Under the pieces are notes generated by a model. The model saw only the letters and a program-made list of their open reading frames with translations, was not told the origin of the DNA and did no database searches. A stretch of 64,000 nt of DNA from JAJPHF01 sp035293805 (GTDB lineage: Bacteria > Chloroflexota > UBA6077 > JAJPHF01), in NCBI GenBank assembly GCA_035293805.1, contig DATGMD010000046.1, positions 67,553 through 131,552 of the forward strand, given 5' to 3'. The position numbers were made by a program, and so were the translations under genes. This document shows positions 24,087 through 32,888 of this stretch, piece by piece; the stretch's first letter is position 1; each line of letters begins with the position of its first letter.

Positions 24087-26039
24087 CTATCGGTGTGAGA
24101 TGGGAGCGGCGGCGACCTCTCCGCCGGGGCCTGGCCCCAGCGAAAGGACCAGCGGCGGGGCGCTCCAGGCGACCCACCCCTCGCCGCTTTCCGGCTGTGC
24201 GGTCGAGCGGTAAACGACCACTTCCAGGTTGTACGGTCCCGCCGGCGCGTCCGCCGGCAGGGGGATGGCGGCACGAGTCCAGAGGCGGTCGCCGGGCGCC
24301 GGGGGCGCCGCGTCGAGCCAGCCGGCATCGAGCCAGGGGTCGGCGCCCCACCAGGCACGGCCCTGTGCGTCGCGCAGCCGCAGCGCCACCTTCAGGCCGG
24401 GGTCGAAAGCCTCCTCGACCCGCCACCCAAGCGCGACGCGGACCGCTTGCCCGGGCCGCGGCCCGCCGGGCTCGATGCCCAGCGTCTCCAGTGCCACACC
24501 TCCCGTGCTCCGCTCCACTGACATCTCGGCGAGCGCGCCGCCCTCCAGCAAGTAATGGGCCAGCCGCACCTGGCGAAAGTCCGCGACCTCCTCGGCGTAG
24601 GCGTAGCGCGCGAGCCAGCGCGGCACGAAGCCCGTTGGGTCGGCGTGCCCCATGTCCGTCTCCAGCAGCCAGAAGCCCTGATAGCGCCCGGCCAGCTCGC
24701 TCAGCGCCGCGCCCACGTCGCGCTCGACGAGCGGCACCGCGCCGGTCAGGATGTGAGCGGGCAGGTGTCCCTGGTAGTAGTAGTCGAACAAGAGCGTTTG
24801 CCAGGGGCCGTTGAAGACGACGGCCTCGCCGGGCTGCTCGGCCGCCTCCACCACGCGCAGCGCTTGCGCGTAGTCGCCGCGGACGTACTCGCCGTAATAC
24901 GGGACGAGCCACGGCACGACCACTACCGCCCAGGCTGCGGCGGCGGCGATGGCCCAGCGGCGCGGCCGCAGCGCCTCCCACCCGGCGGCCAGGGCGAGCA
25001 CCGCGAAGGGCAAGAGCATCAGCAAGAAGCGCACGTTCAGGTCGCGCCCGACGAGCATCAGGGCCACCAGGCCGAGGAGCGGCGCCAGGCCGACGGTCGC
25101 CAGCAGCCGCCCGCCCGCGCGGGACCGGCGCCAGGCCTGGACCGCCAGGGCGATCAGCAGACCCACGCCGAGCGCGGCCGCGGCCTCCTCCAGCGCGGTC
25201 GGCTCCTCGGGGAACGGACCGCGCAGCAGCCCGCCCACCGCCCGCCACAGCGAGAGCGCCGCGTCGTCAGGGGCGAGCGACGCCAGGCGCAGGCCGCCCA
25301 GGCTGTGGCGCAGCCCGGGCGCCAGCGCCCACCAGCCCGCCAGCGTGGCGCCCGCCAGCAGGCCGAGGCCACCGAGCGCCAGCCAGACGCGCCGCTCGCG
25401 CCCCCGCGTCCACAACAGGTAGAGCGCCTGGCCGCCGAGCGCGAACGCGGCGTAGTAATGCGTCGCCAGCGCCGCTAGCGCGGCCACGCCCCACAGCGCC
25501 CACCAGCCCGCCCGGCCGTGGGGCGGGGACGGGTCGCCCGCCACCTCCCCGTCGCCGGTAGCGTCGCTCTGGCCGGCAGGCCGCGCCGCTCGTACCAGCG
25601 CGTACGTCCCGACCAGGACGAGCAGCGTCAGCAGCGGGTACATGCGCGCGTCGCGGCTGTAGAAGACGTGGGCGGGGGCGGCGGCCAACAGCGCCGCGGC
25701 CACCAGCCCCACTGGCCGGTCGAACACGGCCGCGCCCAGCAGGCCCACGAAGGGCACAGCCAGCGCGCCCAGCAGCGCGGAGAGCGTGCGCAGCACCGTC
25801 TCGTCGCGGCCGAGCGCGAGCCAGGCGTGGGCGAGCAGGTAGTACAGCGGCGGGTGCTCGAACGGGGCGCCCCGCAGGTACGTCAGCATGTCCAGCACGG
25901 GCCGGCCCGCGATGTAGACGGTCGCGGCCTCGTCCCAGTCGAAACCGCCCAGGGCGGGCAGGCGCCAGAGCCGCAACGCCAGCGCGGCCAGCGTCACCCC
26001 GCCCAGCGCGAGCGCGAAGGTGCGTTCCGAGCGCATCAT
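24087..26039 (-). CDS. Membrane glycosyltransferase, GT39/ArnT-like
   Basis: 650-residue polytopic protein. The N-terminal half has ten or more hydrophobic helices. The first loop after TM1 carries the acidic pair in GGFDWDEAATVYIAG followed by FEHPPLYYLLAHAWL, the signature of lipid-linked sugar transferases of the PMT/ArnT clan; VFYSRDARMYPLL follows. The last 200 residues form a soluble beta-rich domain (PGEAVVFNGPWQTLLFDYYY; AVRVALGWRVEEAFDPG). It should move a sugar from a polyprenyl-phosphate donor to an extracytoplasmic acceptor. The start is the ATG pair at 26039/26036, 14 nt after the stop of the GT2 gene, whose product could make such a donor. Confidence 0.88.
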   Translation of the reverse strand: MMRSERTFALALGGVTLAALALRLWRLPALGGFDWDEAATVYIAGRPVLDMLTYLRGAPFEHPPLYYLLAHAWLALGRDETVLRTLSALLGALAVPFVGLLGAAVFDRPVGLVAAALLAAAPAHVFYSRDARMYPLLTLLVLVGTYALVRAARPAGQSDATGDGEVAGDPSPPHGRAGWWALWGVAALAALATHYYAAFALGGQALYLLWTRGRERRVWLALGGLGLLAGATLAGWWALAPGLRHSLGGLRLASLAPDDAALSLWRAVGGLLRGPFPEEPTALEEAAAALGVGLLIALAVQAWRRSRAGGRLLATVGLAPLLGLVALMLVGRDLNVRFLLMLLPFAVLALAAGWEALRPRRWAIAAAAAWAVVVVPWLVPYYGEYVRGDYAQALRVVEAAEQPGEAVVFNGPWQTLLFDYYYQGHLPAHILTGAVPLVERDVGAALSELAGRYQGFWLLETDMGHADPTGFVPRWLARYAYAEEVADFRQVRLAHYLLEGGALAEMSVERSTGGVALETLGIEPGGPRPGQAVRVALGWRVEEAFDPGLKVALRLRDAQGRAWWGADPWLDAGWLDAAPPAPGDRLWTRAAIPLPADAPAGPYNLEVVVYRSTAQPESGEGWVAWSAPPLVLSLGPGPGGEVAAAPISHR

Positions 26040-26053
26040 GCCGGGGTCGTGCC

Positions 26054-27091
26054 CTATCGCTCGCCGACCGCGAGCCGCGCGAGGGGCCGCGTCGGGCGCA
26101 GGCGCCCCGCCCGCGACCGGCGGCGCCCGCGCTCCCGCGGTGCGCGCTGCGGCGCCGCCCGCCGCAGCTCGTACAGCGCCTCCTCGGCCAGCCGGCGATT
26201 GGCCGCGGTCAGGTCGGCCTGCAGCCCGCTCAGCACGATCATCACGCCCACGGCCCAGAGCGTTCCCGCCAGCATGACCGACTGCACGTGGCCCGCGCCG
26301 CCTTCGGTGACCACGAAGTACAGGAAGCGCAGCACGCCGAGCGTGCCCACGGCCAGGAACAGCGCGCCGACCAGCGAGAAGACCACGAGCGGCCGGTACG
26401 TCACGTAAGCGCGCACGATCGTCGCGCTCGAGTGCAGCAGGTAGGCGGGCAGGCTCGACATCAGCCGCGAGCGGCGTGTCTGCGGATTCACGCGCACGGG
26501 CACGCTCACGACGCGCAGCCGCTGGGCGCCGGCCTGGATCAGCGTCTCCAAGGTGTAGCTGTAATCCGAGTGGACGTATAGCCGCAGGGCGGCCGCGCGG
26601 GAATAGGCGCGGAAACCGCTGGGCGCGTCGCGCACGCCGGTGCCCGAGGCCGCCCGGACCACGGCGCTCCCCGCCGCCTGCAACATCTTCTTCAGCGCCG
26701 AGAAGTGCGCCACGCGCGCCGGCTGCCGGTCGGCCACCACGACGTCGGCCGTGCCAGCCAGAATGGGCGCCACCAGGCGCGGCAGGTCGGCCTGCGGGTA
26801 CTGGTTGTCGCCGTCGGTGTTCACGACGACGTCGGCGCCGAGCCGCAGCGCGGTGGCGAGCCCCGTACGAAAGGCGGCGGCTAGCCCGCGGTTGCTGGTG
26901 TGCCGGACGACGCGGTCGGCCCCGGCACGGCGGGCGACGGCCGCCGTGCCGTCGGTCGAGCCGTCGTCGACCACGACGGTCAGCACGCGGGCGCCACCCG
27001 GCAGCCGGCGCGGCAGGCCGGCCAGTACGGTGGGCAGGGTGAGCGCCTCGTTGTAGCAGGGGATCTGAACGACGATCGTCTTTCGCGTCAT
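26054..27091 (-). CDS. Polyprenyl-phosphate glycosyltransferase (GT2, DPM1/GtrB-like)
   Basis: 345 residues. An N-terminal GT-A domain begins VVQIPCYNEALTLPTVL and has VVVDDGSTDGTAAVA, the DxD-like VVNTDGDNQYPQAD and the acceptor-loop segment DAPSGFRAYSR. Two membrane helices follow (near 225-250 and 260-290), then an Arg-rich tail. This layout is typical of dolichol/undecaprenyl-phosphate mannosyl- or glucosyltransferases. With the GT39 protein encoded 14 nt downstream it forms a donor-maker/donor-user pair for surface glycosylation (inference). The ATG at 27091 is taken; longer in-frame extensions to 27283 lack conserved content. Confidence 0.9.
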   Translation of the reverse strand: MTRKTIVVQIPCYNEALTLPTVLAGLPRRLPGGARVLTVVVDDGSTDGTAAVARRAGADRVVRHTSNRGLAAAFRTGLATALRLGADVVVNTDGDNQYPQADLPRLVAPILAGTADVVVADRQPARVAHFSALKKMLQAAGSAVVRAASGTGVRDAPSGFRAYSRAAALRLYVHSDYSYTLETLIQAGAQRLRVVSVPVRVNPQTRRSRLMSSLPAYLLHSSATIVRAYVTYRPLVVFSLVGALFLAVGTLGVLRFLYFVVTEGGAGHVQSVMLAGTLWAVGVMIVLSGLQADLTAANRRLAEEALYELRRAAPQRAPRERGRRRSRAGRLRPTRPLARLAVGER

Positions 27092-27382
27092 CCACTGTCG
27101 GCAATCGGGTGTCGTCCGGTGCCGCGCCCCCGCGGCCGCCGCGGCGCGGTCGGGGCGGACAAGGCCGGGGTTGGAGTGCCGAGTGCTCGCAGGGCCGGCC
27201 CGCGCGCCGTGGGCCGTATGGCTCGGCCCGCGATCGTCCGGGCAGGCCGGCTCGGCCGCATCATAGGGGGCGTACCACACCACGGACGCCGGCCGCCGTC
27301 ACGCCCCCGCACGCGGCCGGCCGAGAGTTAGTGTAGCCGATCCGCGCCGCCGCGCCCACGGTTTGGGGGTGCGGCCCTAGGC
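27092..27382. other. Intergenic stretch before GT2 gene
   Basis: About 290 bp of GC-rich DNA between the GT2 start and the palindrome at 27383. Only short, compositionally biased open frames are present. It should contain the promoter of the minus-strand GT2/GT39 unit, but no convincing hexamers were found. Confidence 0.45.
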
Positions 27383-27424
27383 AGCAACAAGCGGGGCAGC
27401 CAGCTGGCTGCCCCGCTTGTTGCT
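27383..27424 (-). terminator. 42-bp perfect palindrome downstream of RiPP-precursor-like gene
   Basis: Arms 27383-27403 and 27404-27424 are exact reverse complements with centre CAGCTG. The palindrome starts 19 nt past the stop of the small gene at 27444-27701. As RNA it would form a very stable hairpin. No T-run follows, so it may be a terminator or a 3'-end stabiliser. Confidence 0.65.
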
Positions 27425-27443
27425 GGTTGCGCCCGCGCGGCGC

Positions 27444-27701
27444 TCAGCCGCCGGTGCCGCCCGCGAACGGCCCTTGCGGGAACGCGTCGCCGGGCATCGC
27501 CGGGTTGTCGAGCTTGCTAACGCGCGCGTCCACGCCGAGCGACGACATGGTGCCCGAATCGCCGTTCATGACCGCCGCCCGCTCCTCGGGCGTCAGATCG
27601 TAGCCCGCCAGCGCGCTCTCCGGGCTGTTTGCGAGCTGCGCGCGGAACGCGGCGTCGGTGCTCGCCCGCTCGATGACCTTGGACAGCGCCTCCTGCGACA
27701 T
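27444..27701 (-). CDS. RiPP precursor-like protein (Franean1_4349/Os1348 NHLP-type leader)
   Basis: 85-residue protein with an ideal ribosome site (TTAGGAGGTCGGCA before the ATG). The first 50 residues resemble the short NHLP-clan leader family found in Chloroflexota and actinobacteria: MSQEALSKVIERAS, DAAFRAQLANSPESALAGYD, LTPEERAAVMNGD. The remaining 35 residues (DARVSKLDNPAMPGDAF, PQGPFAGGTGG) would be the core or tail and contain Ser/Thr and glycines but no Cys. A perfect TATAAT lies upstream and a 42-bp palindrome downstream, so it is its own transcription unit. No maturase, protease or exporter gene adjoins. The family name is my recognition from pattern only. Confidence 0.7.
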   Translation of the reverse strand: MSQEALSKVIERASTDAAFRAQLANSPESALAGYDLTPEERAAVMNGDSGTMSSLGVDARVSKLDNPAMPGDAFPQGPFAGGTGG

Positions 27702-27748
27702 TGCCGACCTCCTAACCACTCTGCCCTCGCCGGAACCGGCTTAGCGCC

Positions 27749-27754
27749 ATTATA
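27749..27754 (-). promoter_or_regulatory. Consensus -10 (TATAAT) for RiPP-precursor-like gene
   Basis: The minus strand reads GGCTATAATGG, 48 nt before the ATG at 27701. A GTGACA lies 21 bp upstream of it, further than the usual 16-18 bp, so the -35 is uncertain. Confidence 0.5.
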
Positions 27755-27849
27755 GCCGAGCGGGAATTCGCGTACTGTCACCTGCGCGACATTCCGGCGG
27801 TCGCCCGGCCGGCAGAGCGCGGCGGGCGGCCGGGCGGCAGCGAAAAGAG

Positions 27850-27878
27850 GAGCCGCCCGGGGCTCAACCGGGCGGCTC
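27850..27878 (-). terminator. Intrinsic terminator-like hairpin after the 1446-residue secreted protein gene
   Basis: Stem of 11 bp (27868-27878 with 27850-27860), 7-nt loop, followed on the minus strand by CTCTTTTCG. It is about 75 nt past the stop at 27954 and separates that gene from the RiPP-like gene. Confidence 0.65.
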
Positions 27879-27953
27879 GGGGGAGTGGATGAGTGATAGG
27901 CCCCGGGGAGGGGCCGAGGGAAAGGGGGCGGGCCGTGGCCCGCCCCCCGGTAG

Positions 27954-30900
27954 CTAGTTGATGAACCCCGCGGCGTTGGCCAGGTTCCAGCCGCCGGCGC
28001 GGTCCGCGGGTGGCTGGCCGGGCACGGCGCTGGGCCGCGCGTAGTCGATCACCGTGCCGATACCGAACACTCGCGGGCTGGTCGAGGTGATGATCGCCGA
28101 CCCGTCGAAGCCGGTGGGGAGCGGCGCCGTGTTGCCCAGGAACCAGGTGTGGGCCTGGTACGGCGACGAGATCACCACGGCCTCGCGGGAGATCGTCCAC
28201 TCGAAGCCCGAGGGGTCGAAGTACCGGATGGTGAGCTGGATCGGGATCGGCTGGTAGTCGTCCCCGTGCATCACGCGGATGCCCGTGGTCCAGCCGAGGC
28301 GCACGCGACCGGTGTCGGGATCGATGCTCACGTCCTTGCGGACCGACGGCACGTACAGACACTGCGCCACGGGTAGCTGTAGCGGCTGGCCGCCGATGTA
28401 CGTCGCCGGCTGGTTGATGCCGATACAGGTCTCGTTGCCCAGGGCCACCGTGACGTCTTGAGCGCCGGTCGCCAGGTTGATGACCGAGGTGTTCAGCGAC
28501 ATGAACGCGTTGTAGCTGAACGCCATGCCGCGCGCGTAGTTGACCACCTGGGCGGTGACGCCCAGGGCCACCGAGGCGTCAGTGGGGCGGATACGGATCA
28601 CGCCGACCTTGTAGTCCGGTGCGTTCCGCGATCCGAAGAACAAGGTTGCCCCGCTGATGTTCGCGATACGGTCAGTGATCGTCTCGATCTGCTGGCCGTT
28701 CTCGTTGAACACCTCGATGGTGAGCGCCTGCGAGCCGCCGCCCGGGCTCAGGTTGTTGAGCTGGACGCCCGTCTCCCAGCCGTCGAAGCCGTTGTAGACG
28801 AGCGGCAGCACCCACGTCTGGCCGATGGCGCCGAAGCCGGCGACCGGCGAGCCCTGCGCGCCGTTCGCGAACACCAGCTGCCCGCCGGTGACGGACGGCA
28901 CGGACGTGGCCATCTGCGCGCGGTTCGAGTAGCTGATCGCCTCGGACGTGATGCCGCCCGGCACGAACAGGTTGGAGCGGTTGCCAGGCCCGGGGCCAGC
29001 GAGCTGCAGCGGCACGGTCGCGTTGCAGAACGTCGGCTGCCCGCTCGCCGTCGGCTGGTTGCCCGGCCCGAAGGCGCCGATGTTCGACGCCGGGATGCCC
29101 GCGCAGCCCTGCTGGGCGGAGCCGGCCGGAGTCGTGCCAGCTGGCGCCGGGATCTGCGCGATCGGCGGGATGCCGCCCGACGAGTTGACCCAGACCGCGC
29201 CCATCCAGCGCGGCGGGATGTCGGGGATGGTGCGTAGGTCAAGGATCGCCACGCCGAACGCCGGCGCCGTGCGGATCACCTGGACAGGGCCACCGGGCAC
29301 GCCGCGCGTCGGCGCCAGCGTGAACACGATAGGCTGCGGCGAGTTCGTGATGTTCATCGCCGAGACGACCGTGTTCCACTCGGTGGACGGGTTCCAGTTC
29401 TTGAACGCCATGCCGATGACGTTGTTGTTGCCTGGCTGGACGAAGGTTTGCGCCAGCTGCTCCGCCGGGATGCCGGCGCTGATGTCGAACGACTGATGGT
29501 CGCCCACCAGGTACTCGACGATGCCTTCCAGGTTGGCCAGGCTGTACGCGCCCGGCGGCGACTGGCCGGGGGCGGGGCCGATCGGCGGGGCCGAGGTGAA
29601 GACCAGGGCCGACCCGAAGATGCCCGCCGGCGGCGCGATGGCCACCGAGGCGCCAGGGTTCAGGTCAATCGAGTCGCCCGCGCCGCAGTCCGCCGTGCCG
29701 ACGCCGCCGACCGCGAACGAGCTGGAGCACCAGAAGATGCTCGCCAGCGTGCGGACCGCGCCGGTGTTCTGGATCTTGATGCGCGTCGTCTCGATCGGCA
29801 CCCCGTAGATGTCGGCGTTGCCGCCGCGCGACACTAGCGGGAAGACCAGCTCCAGCCGGCCGCCCGCGGGACCGCCCGGCAGGCCGAGCAGGCCGGTGTT
29901 GATCAGGACGAAGTTCGGGTCCTTCCACTGGCCCGCCACGACGGTCACGGTCTTCTCGACGCGCGGCACCGAGATGCCGCCCGTGATCGTGACCACGTAG
30001 GAGGTGCCCGGCATCAGGCCCGGGATCTCGTACCGGCCGCTGAAGCTGGTGATCGCCGTCGAGATCGGCGAGCCGACCACGCCCGGGATCGCTTGCGGCG
30101 GGAGGCTCGCGTCTGGCGCGATGTTCGAGGCGCCGCCCAGGACCTCAGGGCCGAGCGCGGCGACCGCGCGCACCTGCACCGTCGCGCCCTGCGCCGGCGA
30201 GCCGAGCACGCCGTCCCAGACGTAGCCGAAGATGCCGCCGCCCGTGCCTGCCGCCGCGGGCACCGCGAGCGGCGCCGGCGGGAGGCTGCCCGCGCCGCCG
30301 GGCGTCGCCAGCGACGTGTTCGGGGCGGGCTTCGGCGGCATGACGATGTCCGGCACCACCGTCACCGCGTCGGGCGGCGCCAGGATGCCCGGCTGCCCCG
30401 CCGGGGGCTGCGACGCCGGGATGTGGCCGCAGCCCACGGTCTGTGCGGGACGAGCGATGCCGCCCGGGATGGACACGAGCTGTACCGGTGGTGCTGTGCC
30501 GCCCGGTAAGCAGAGTACGTCCACGTTGTCGAGCGCGGTGATGCGATAGGTGCCAGGGGGTAAGCCCGCCATGACCCAGTTGCCGCCCGCGTCCGTCTGG
30601 GTCGTCGGCGTCGCCTCCGTGAAGCCCGTGAACGGGCTGATGAACGAGCCGACCAGCGACGCGTCCGTGCGGACGGCCACCACCGTGACGCCGCCCAGCG
30701 ACGTGGGGGCGCCGGCGTTGAGCTGGATCGGGTCCACCACGCGGCCCGTGAGCACCGACGTGCCGGGGATCGGCTGCAGGACGCTCAGGGACTCGACGCA
30801 GAGGTTCGGGTCGAACCAGGTGGGCAGCGCGGCGGGCAGGCCCGGGGCCGCCGCGGGGTTCGCGATCAGGCCGGGCGGCGTGGTCACGCTCACCTGGCAG

Positions 30901-32294
30901 GAATCGACGATGCGGAAGCCCGCCGGCACCGCGGTCACGCGGAAGGTGTACTGGGTGCCGCGGGTGAGGCCGCCGAGCTGATAGTAGCCCGTGGTCGCGC
31001 CGTTCGGCTGGACGTTCGTCGGCTGCGACGTGACCGCCGAGATGTTGTTCGCGCAGTTGCCCGACGTACAGGTCGCGGTAACCGTGACGCCGTTCACCGG
31101 CAGGCCGGTGGTGAGGTCGATCACGAAGCCGAAGGCGCCGATGTCGTTGTCAACCGAAGTCTGGGTGGCCGTGCCGCCGCCGGCCGGGATGATGCCGCCG
31201 TTGAAGCCGGCGGGGTTGCCCGACGGCGCGCGCTTGAGCGGCATGGTGAGGCCGGCCGCGGCTATCGAGGCCGTCGCGCCCGGGCCCACCGTCACCGAGA
31301 CGCCCGGGGCGGCCGAGGGCGCGTGGCCGCAGATGTCGTTGCTAGCGCAGATGCTGACGGTTTGGGCATTGCCCGGCCCGCCCGGGACGTTGCCGCCCGA
31401 GTTGATGGCGAAGACGCGCCACGTGCCGGCGGCGCCCGCGGCCGGCACGGTGAGCGTGAAGTCGCCCAGCGGCCCGGAGTTCGCGGCCACCACCGTGCCC
31501 GGCGCCGCGCCCGTCGTCTCGACGGCGGCCACCAGCGTGCCGAGCAGCGTCTCCTGCGGGTTCGGCACCGGGAGCGGCGCCGGCTGGCCGATCTGGCGGA
31601 TCAGCGGCGGCGCGTTGAAGCCCACCGTGCCGTTCGTGTTCACGCCCGGCGTCTGGGTGGCGTTGGTGCTGCACGGGCTCGCCGCGAGGGGGGGTACCGT
31701 GCAGGCCGTCAGCGCGACCGCCCCCGGCACGCCCGAGATCACGCCCGACGTCGCGCCGGGCTGGCCGCCCGCCGCCCCGACGGTTAGCGACAGCGAGTAG
31801 TCGTGCTCGACCGGCGCGGCGGGACCGCCGCCGCCGACGACCACCAGGGTGTCGGTGTGCGTGGCGTAGTTGACCTTGATCGCGATGTGCTGGTAGGTCG
31901 TGCCGCCGGCCGCGGCTGGGACGGTGTTGAAGCCCCAGCGGCCGGTGTTGCTGCTGACCGAGGTGCAGTTCAGGTTCAGGTTCGTCGTGCCGATAACCGC
32001 GGTCACCTGGGTCTGGATGGTCGCGTTCAGCGCCGCGATGCTGGTGACCGGGTTGATCCCCGCCGCGCCCGCGCACTGGCCAGGCCCTGGAGGGGCGCCG
32101 GGAATCACCAGGATGTTGACGACCTCCGCGATCGGCTCTCGGGTATTGCCGTCGACGACGACGCCGGCGACGCAGCCGGTGCCCGCGCCACAGGTCGTGG
32201 GCAGCTGGGCGCTGGCCACGGGTACCAGAGAAACCAACAGGAGAAGCGCCATCAGGACGCCTGGGCTACGCCGTATGAGCCTGCGCTTACTCAT
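27954..32294 (-). CDS. Very large secreted protein with carboxypeptidase-regulatory-like/SdrD-type beta repeats
   Basis: 1446 residues with a Sec signal peptide (SPGVLMALLLLVSLVPVASA). At least four beta-sandwich modules of the carboxypeptidase-regulatory or Cna-B-like kind can be seen: about 40-70 (GCVAGVVVDGNTREP), 385-470 (GAFGFVIDLTTGLPVNGV; GYYQLGGLTRGTQYTFRV), 510-590 (DAGGNWVMAGLPPGTYRIT) and 690-770 (SGRYEIPGLMPGTSYVV). Linkers are Pro/Gly/Ala-rich. The C-terminal 600 residues are beta-rich and unrecognised. The early modules hold several cysteines that could form disulfides. No anchor or sorting motif is visible at the C-terminus, so it may be released or bind the envelope non-covalently. 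SD GAAGGGGGA. Probably a monocistronic surface protein. Confidence 0.8.
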   Translation of the reverse strand: MSKRRLIRRSPGVLMALLLLVSLVPVASAQLPTTCGAGTGCVAGVVVDGNTREPIAEVVNILVIPGAPPGPGQCAGAAGINPVTSIAALNATIQTQVTAVIGTTNLNLNCTSVSSNTGRWGFNTVPAAAGGTTYQHIAIKVNYATHTDTLVVVGGGGPAAPVEHDYSLSLTVGAAGGQPGATSGVISGVPGAVALTACTVPPLAASPCSTNATQTPGVNTNGTVGFNAPPLIRQIGQPAPLPVPNPQETLLGTLVAAVETTGAAPGTVVAANSGPLGDFTLTVPAAGAAGTWRVFAINSGGNVPGGPGNAQTVSICASNDICGHAPSAAPGVSVTVGPGATASIAAAGLTMPLKRAPSGNPAGFNGGIIPAGGGTATQTSVDNDIGAFGFVIDLTTGLPVNGVTVTATCTSGNCANNISAVTSQPTNVQPNGATTGYYQLGGLTRGTQYTFRVTAVPAGFRIVDSCQVSVTTPPGLIANPAAAPGLPAALPTWFDPNLCVESLSVLQPIPGTSVLTGRVVDPIQLNAGAPTSLGGVTVVAVRTDASLVGSFISPFTGFTEATPTTQTDAGGNWVMAGLPPGTYRITALDNVDVLCLPGGTAPPVQLVSIPGGIARPAQTVGCGHIPASQPPAGQPGILAPPDAVTVVPDIVMPPKPAPNTSLATPGGAGSLPPAPLAVPAAAGTGGGIFGYVWDGVLGSPAQGATVQVRAVAALGPEVLGGASNIAPDASLPPQAIPGVVGSPISTAITSFSGRYEIPGLMPGTSYVVTITGGISVPRVEKTVTVVAGQWKDPNFVLINTGLLGLPGGPAGGRLELVFPLVSRGGNADIYGVPIETTRIKIQNTGAVRTLASIFWCSSSFAVGGVGTADCGAGDSIDLNPGASVAIAPPAGIFGSALVFTSAPPIGPAPGQSPPGAYSLANLEGIVEYLVGDHQSFDISAGIPAEQLAQTFVQPGNNNVIGMAFKNWNPSTEWNTVVSAMNITNSPQPIVFTLAPTRGVPGGPVQVIRTAPAFGVAILDLRTIPDIPPRWMGAVWVNSSGGIPPIAQIPAPAGTTPAGSAQQGCAGIPASNIGAFGPGNQPTASGQPTFCNATVPLQLAGPGPGNRSNLFVPGGITSEAISYSNRAQMATSVPSVTGGQLVFANGAQGSPVAGFGAIGQTWVLPLVYNGFDGWETGVQLNNLSPGGGSQALTIEVFNENGQQIETITDRIANISGATLFFGSRNAPDYKVGVIRIRPTDASVALGVTAQVVNYARGMAFSYNAFMSLNTSVINLATGAQDVTVALGNETCIGINQPATYIGGQPLQLPVAQCLYVPSVRKDVSIDPDTGRVRLGWTTGIRVMHGDDYQPIPIQLTIRYFDPSGFEWTISREAVVISSPYQAHTWFLGNTAPLPTGFDGSAIITSTSPRVFGIGTVIDYARPSAVPGQPPADRAGGWNLANAAGFIN

Positions 32295-32888
32295 CCACTA
32301 ATCCCCCTTCGCTCGAGGGTTTTGCTGGTGCTGGTCGTGCGTTCGGAAACAGGCGACGGTGAGAATGCTCGCGACCCGCCAGAGGTGGCGGCCTGATAGC
32401 CTCCCTGTGCTCCTCCGGCACCTCCCTTCCCTCCGTTTGACGCCAGCGCTGGCGCTGGGGCGCCAACGGGCGCGGGCAGACACTGACGCGGACGACGGTA
32501 GCGGGGCCCCGGCCCCGGCCGGTAACGACAAGGGACACGCAGCGAAAGGCGGGGAATACCCGCTTCGCTGTCTGATTAAACGCGCGGGACGGCCAAACGT
32601 TACAGGTGCCGCACGCTTCTCGCCCTGACCCTTGCCTGTGCGCCATGCTCGGGCGTCGGGCGGTGTCACGACGGGGGCTGAACACACCGTGTGGCAGCGC
32701 GCGTTGGCGCTGTAAGCACGGGACGGTGTGGGGAAGGGAGCCCCGACCGGGCGGCCGGGGCGCGCCGTGGGGGCGACTTGTGCCGTGATCGTGATGGGAT
32801 GGCCTAGACCGGCTCAGCGGGGTCTGGCCATTGTGATGGGCGCTGGGGCGGCGCGCGGCCTGGCCGAGCTACTCGCCTGCGACGCGGC
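32295..32888. other. 594-bp non-coding leader region of the secreted-protein gene
   Basis: No supported gene on either strand. It is the upstream region of the gene starting at 32294 and lies 3' of the O-antigen-ligase/TPR gene. A good hairpin (32540-32546 with 32564-32570 and 32549-32553 with 32559-32563) and the perfect palindrome CGCCAGCGCTGGCG (32441-32454) are present. I compared the minus strand with the conserved cores of cobalamin and c-di-GMP riboswitches and saw no match. A long structured 5' leader is possible. Confidence 0.5.

Noticed and set aside
22260..24098. 612-residue plus-strand open frame antisense to the PP2C-like/NHL gene
   Set aside because: Low-complexity Arg/Ala/Val/His sequence and no start signal. 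The minus-strand product has recognisable folds and an SD site.
26040..27104. N-terminal extension that would make the GT39 protein 1005 residues long
   Set aside because: The extra 350 residues are Arg/Ala-rich and overlap the GT2 gene in another frame. The GT39 family pattern starts at the ATG at 26039.
32295..32888. Riboswitch (cobalamin or c-di-GMP class)
   Set aside because: The minus strand has short GGTGCCGG-like stretches, but the conserved core sequences of these classes are missing.
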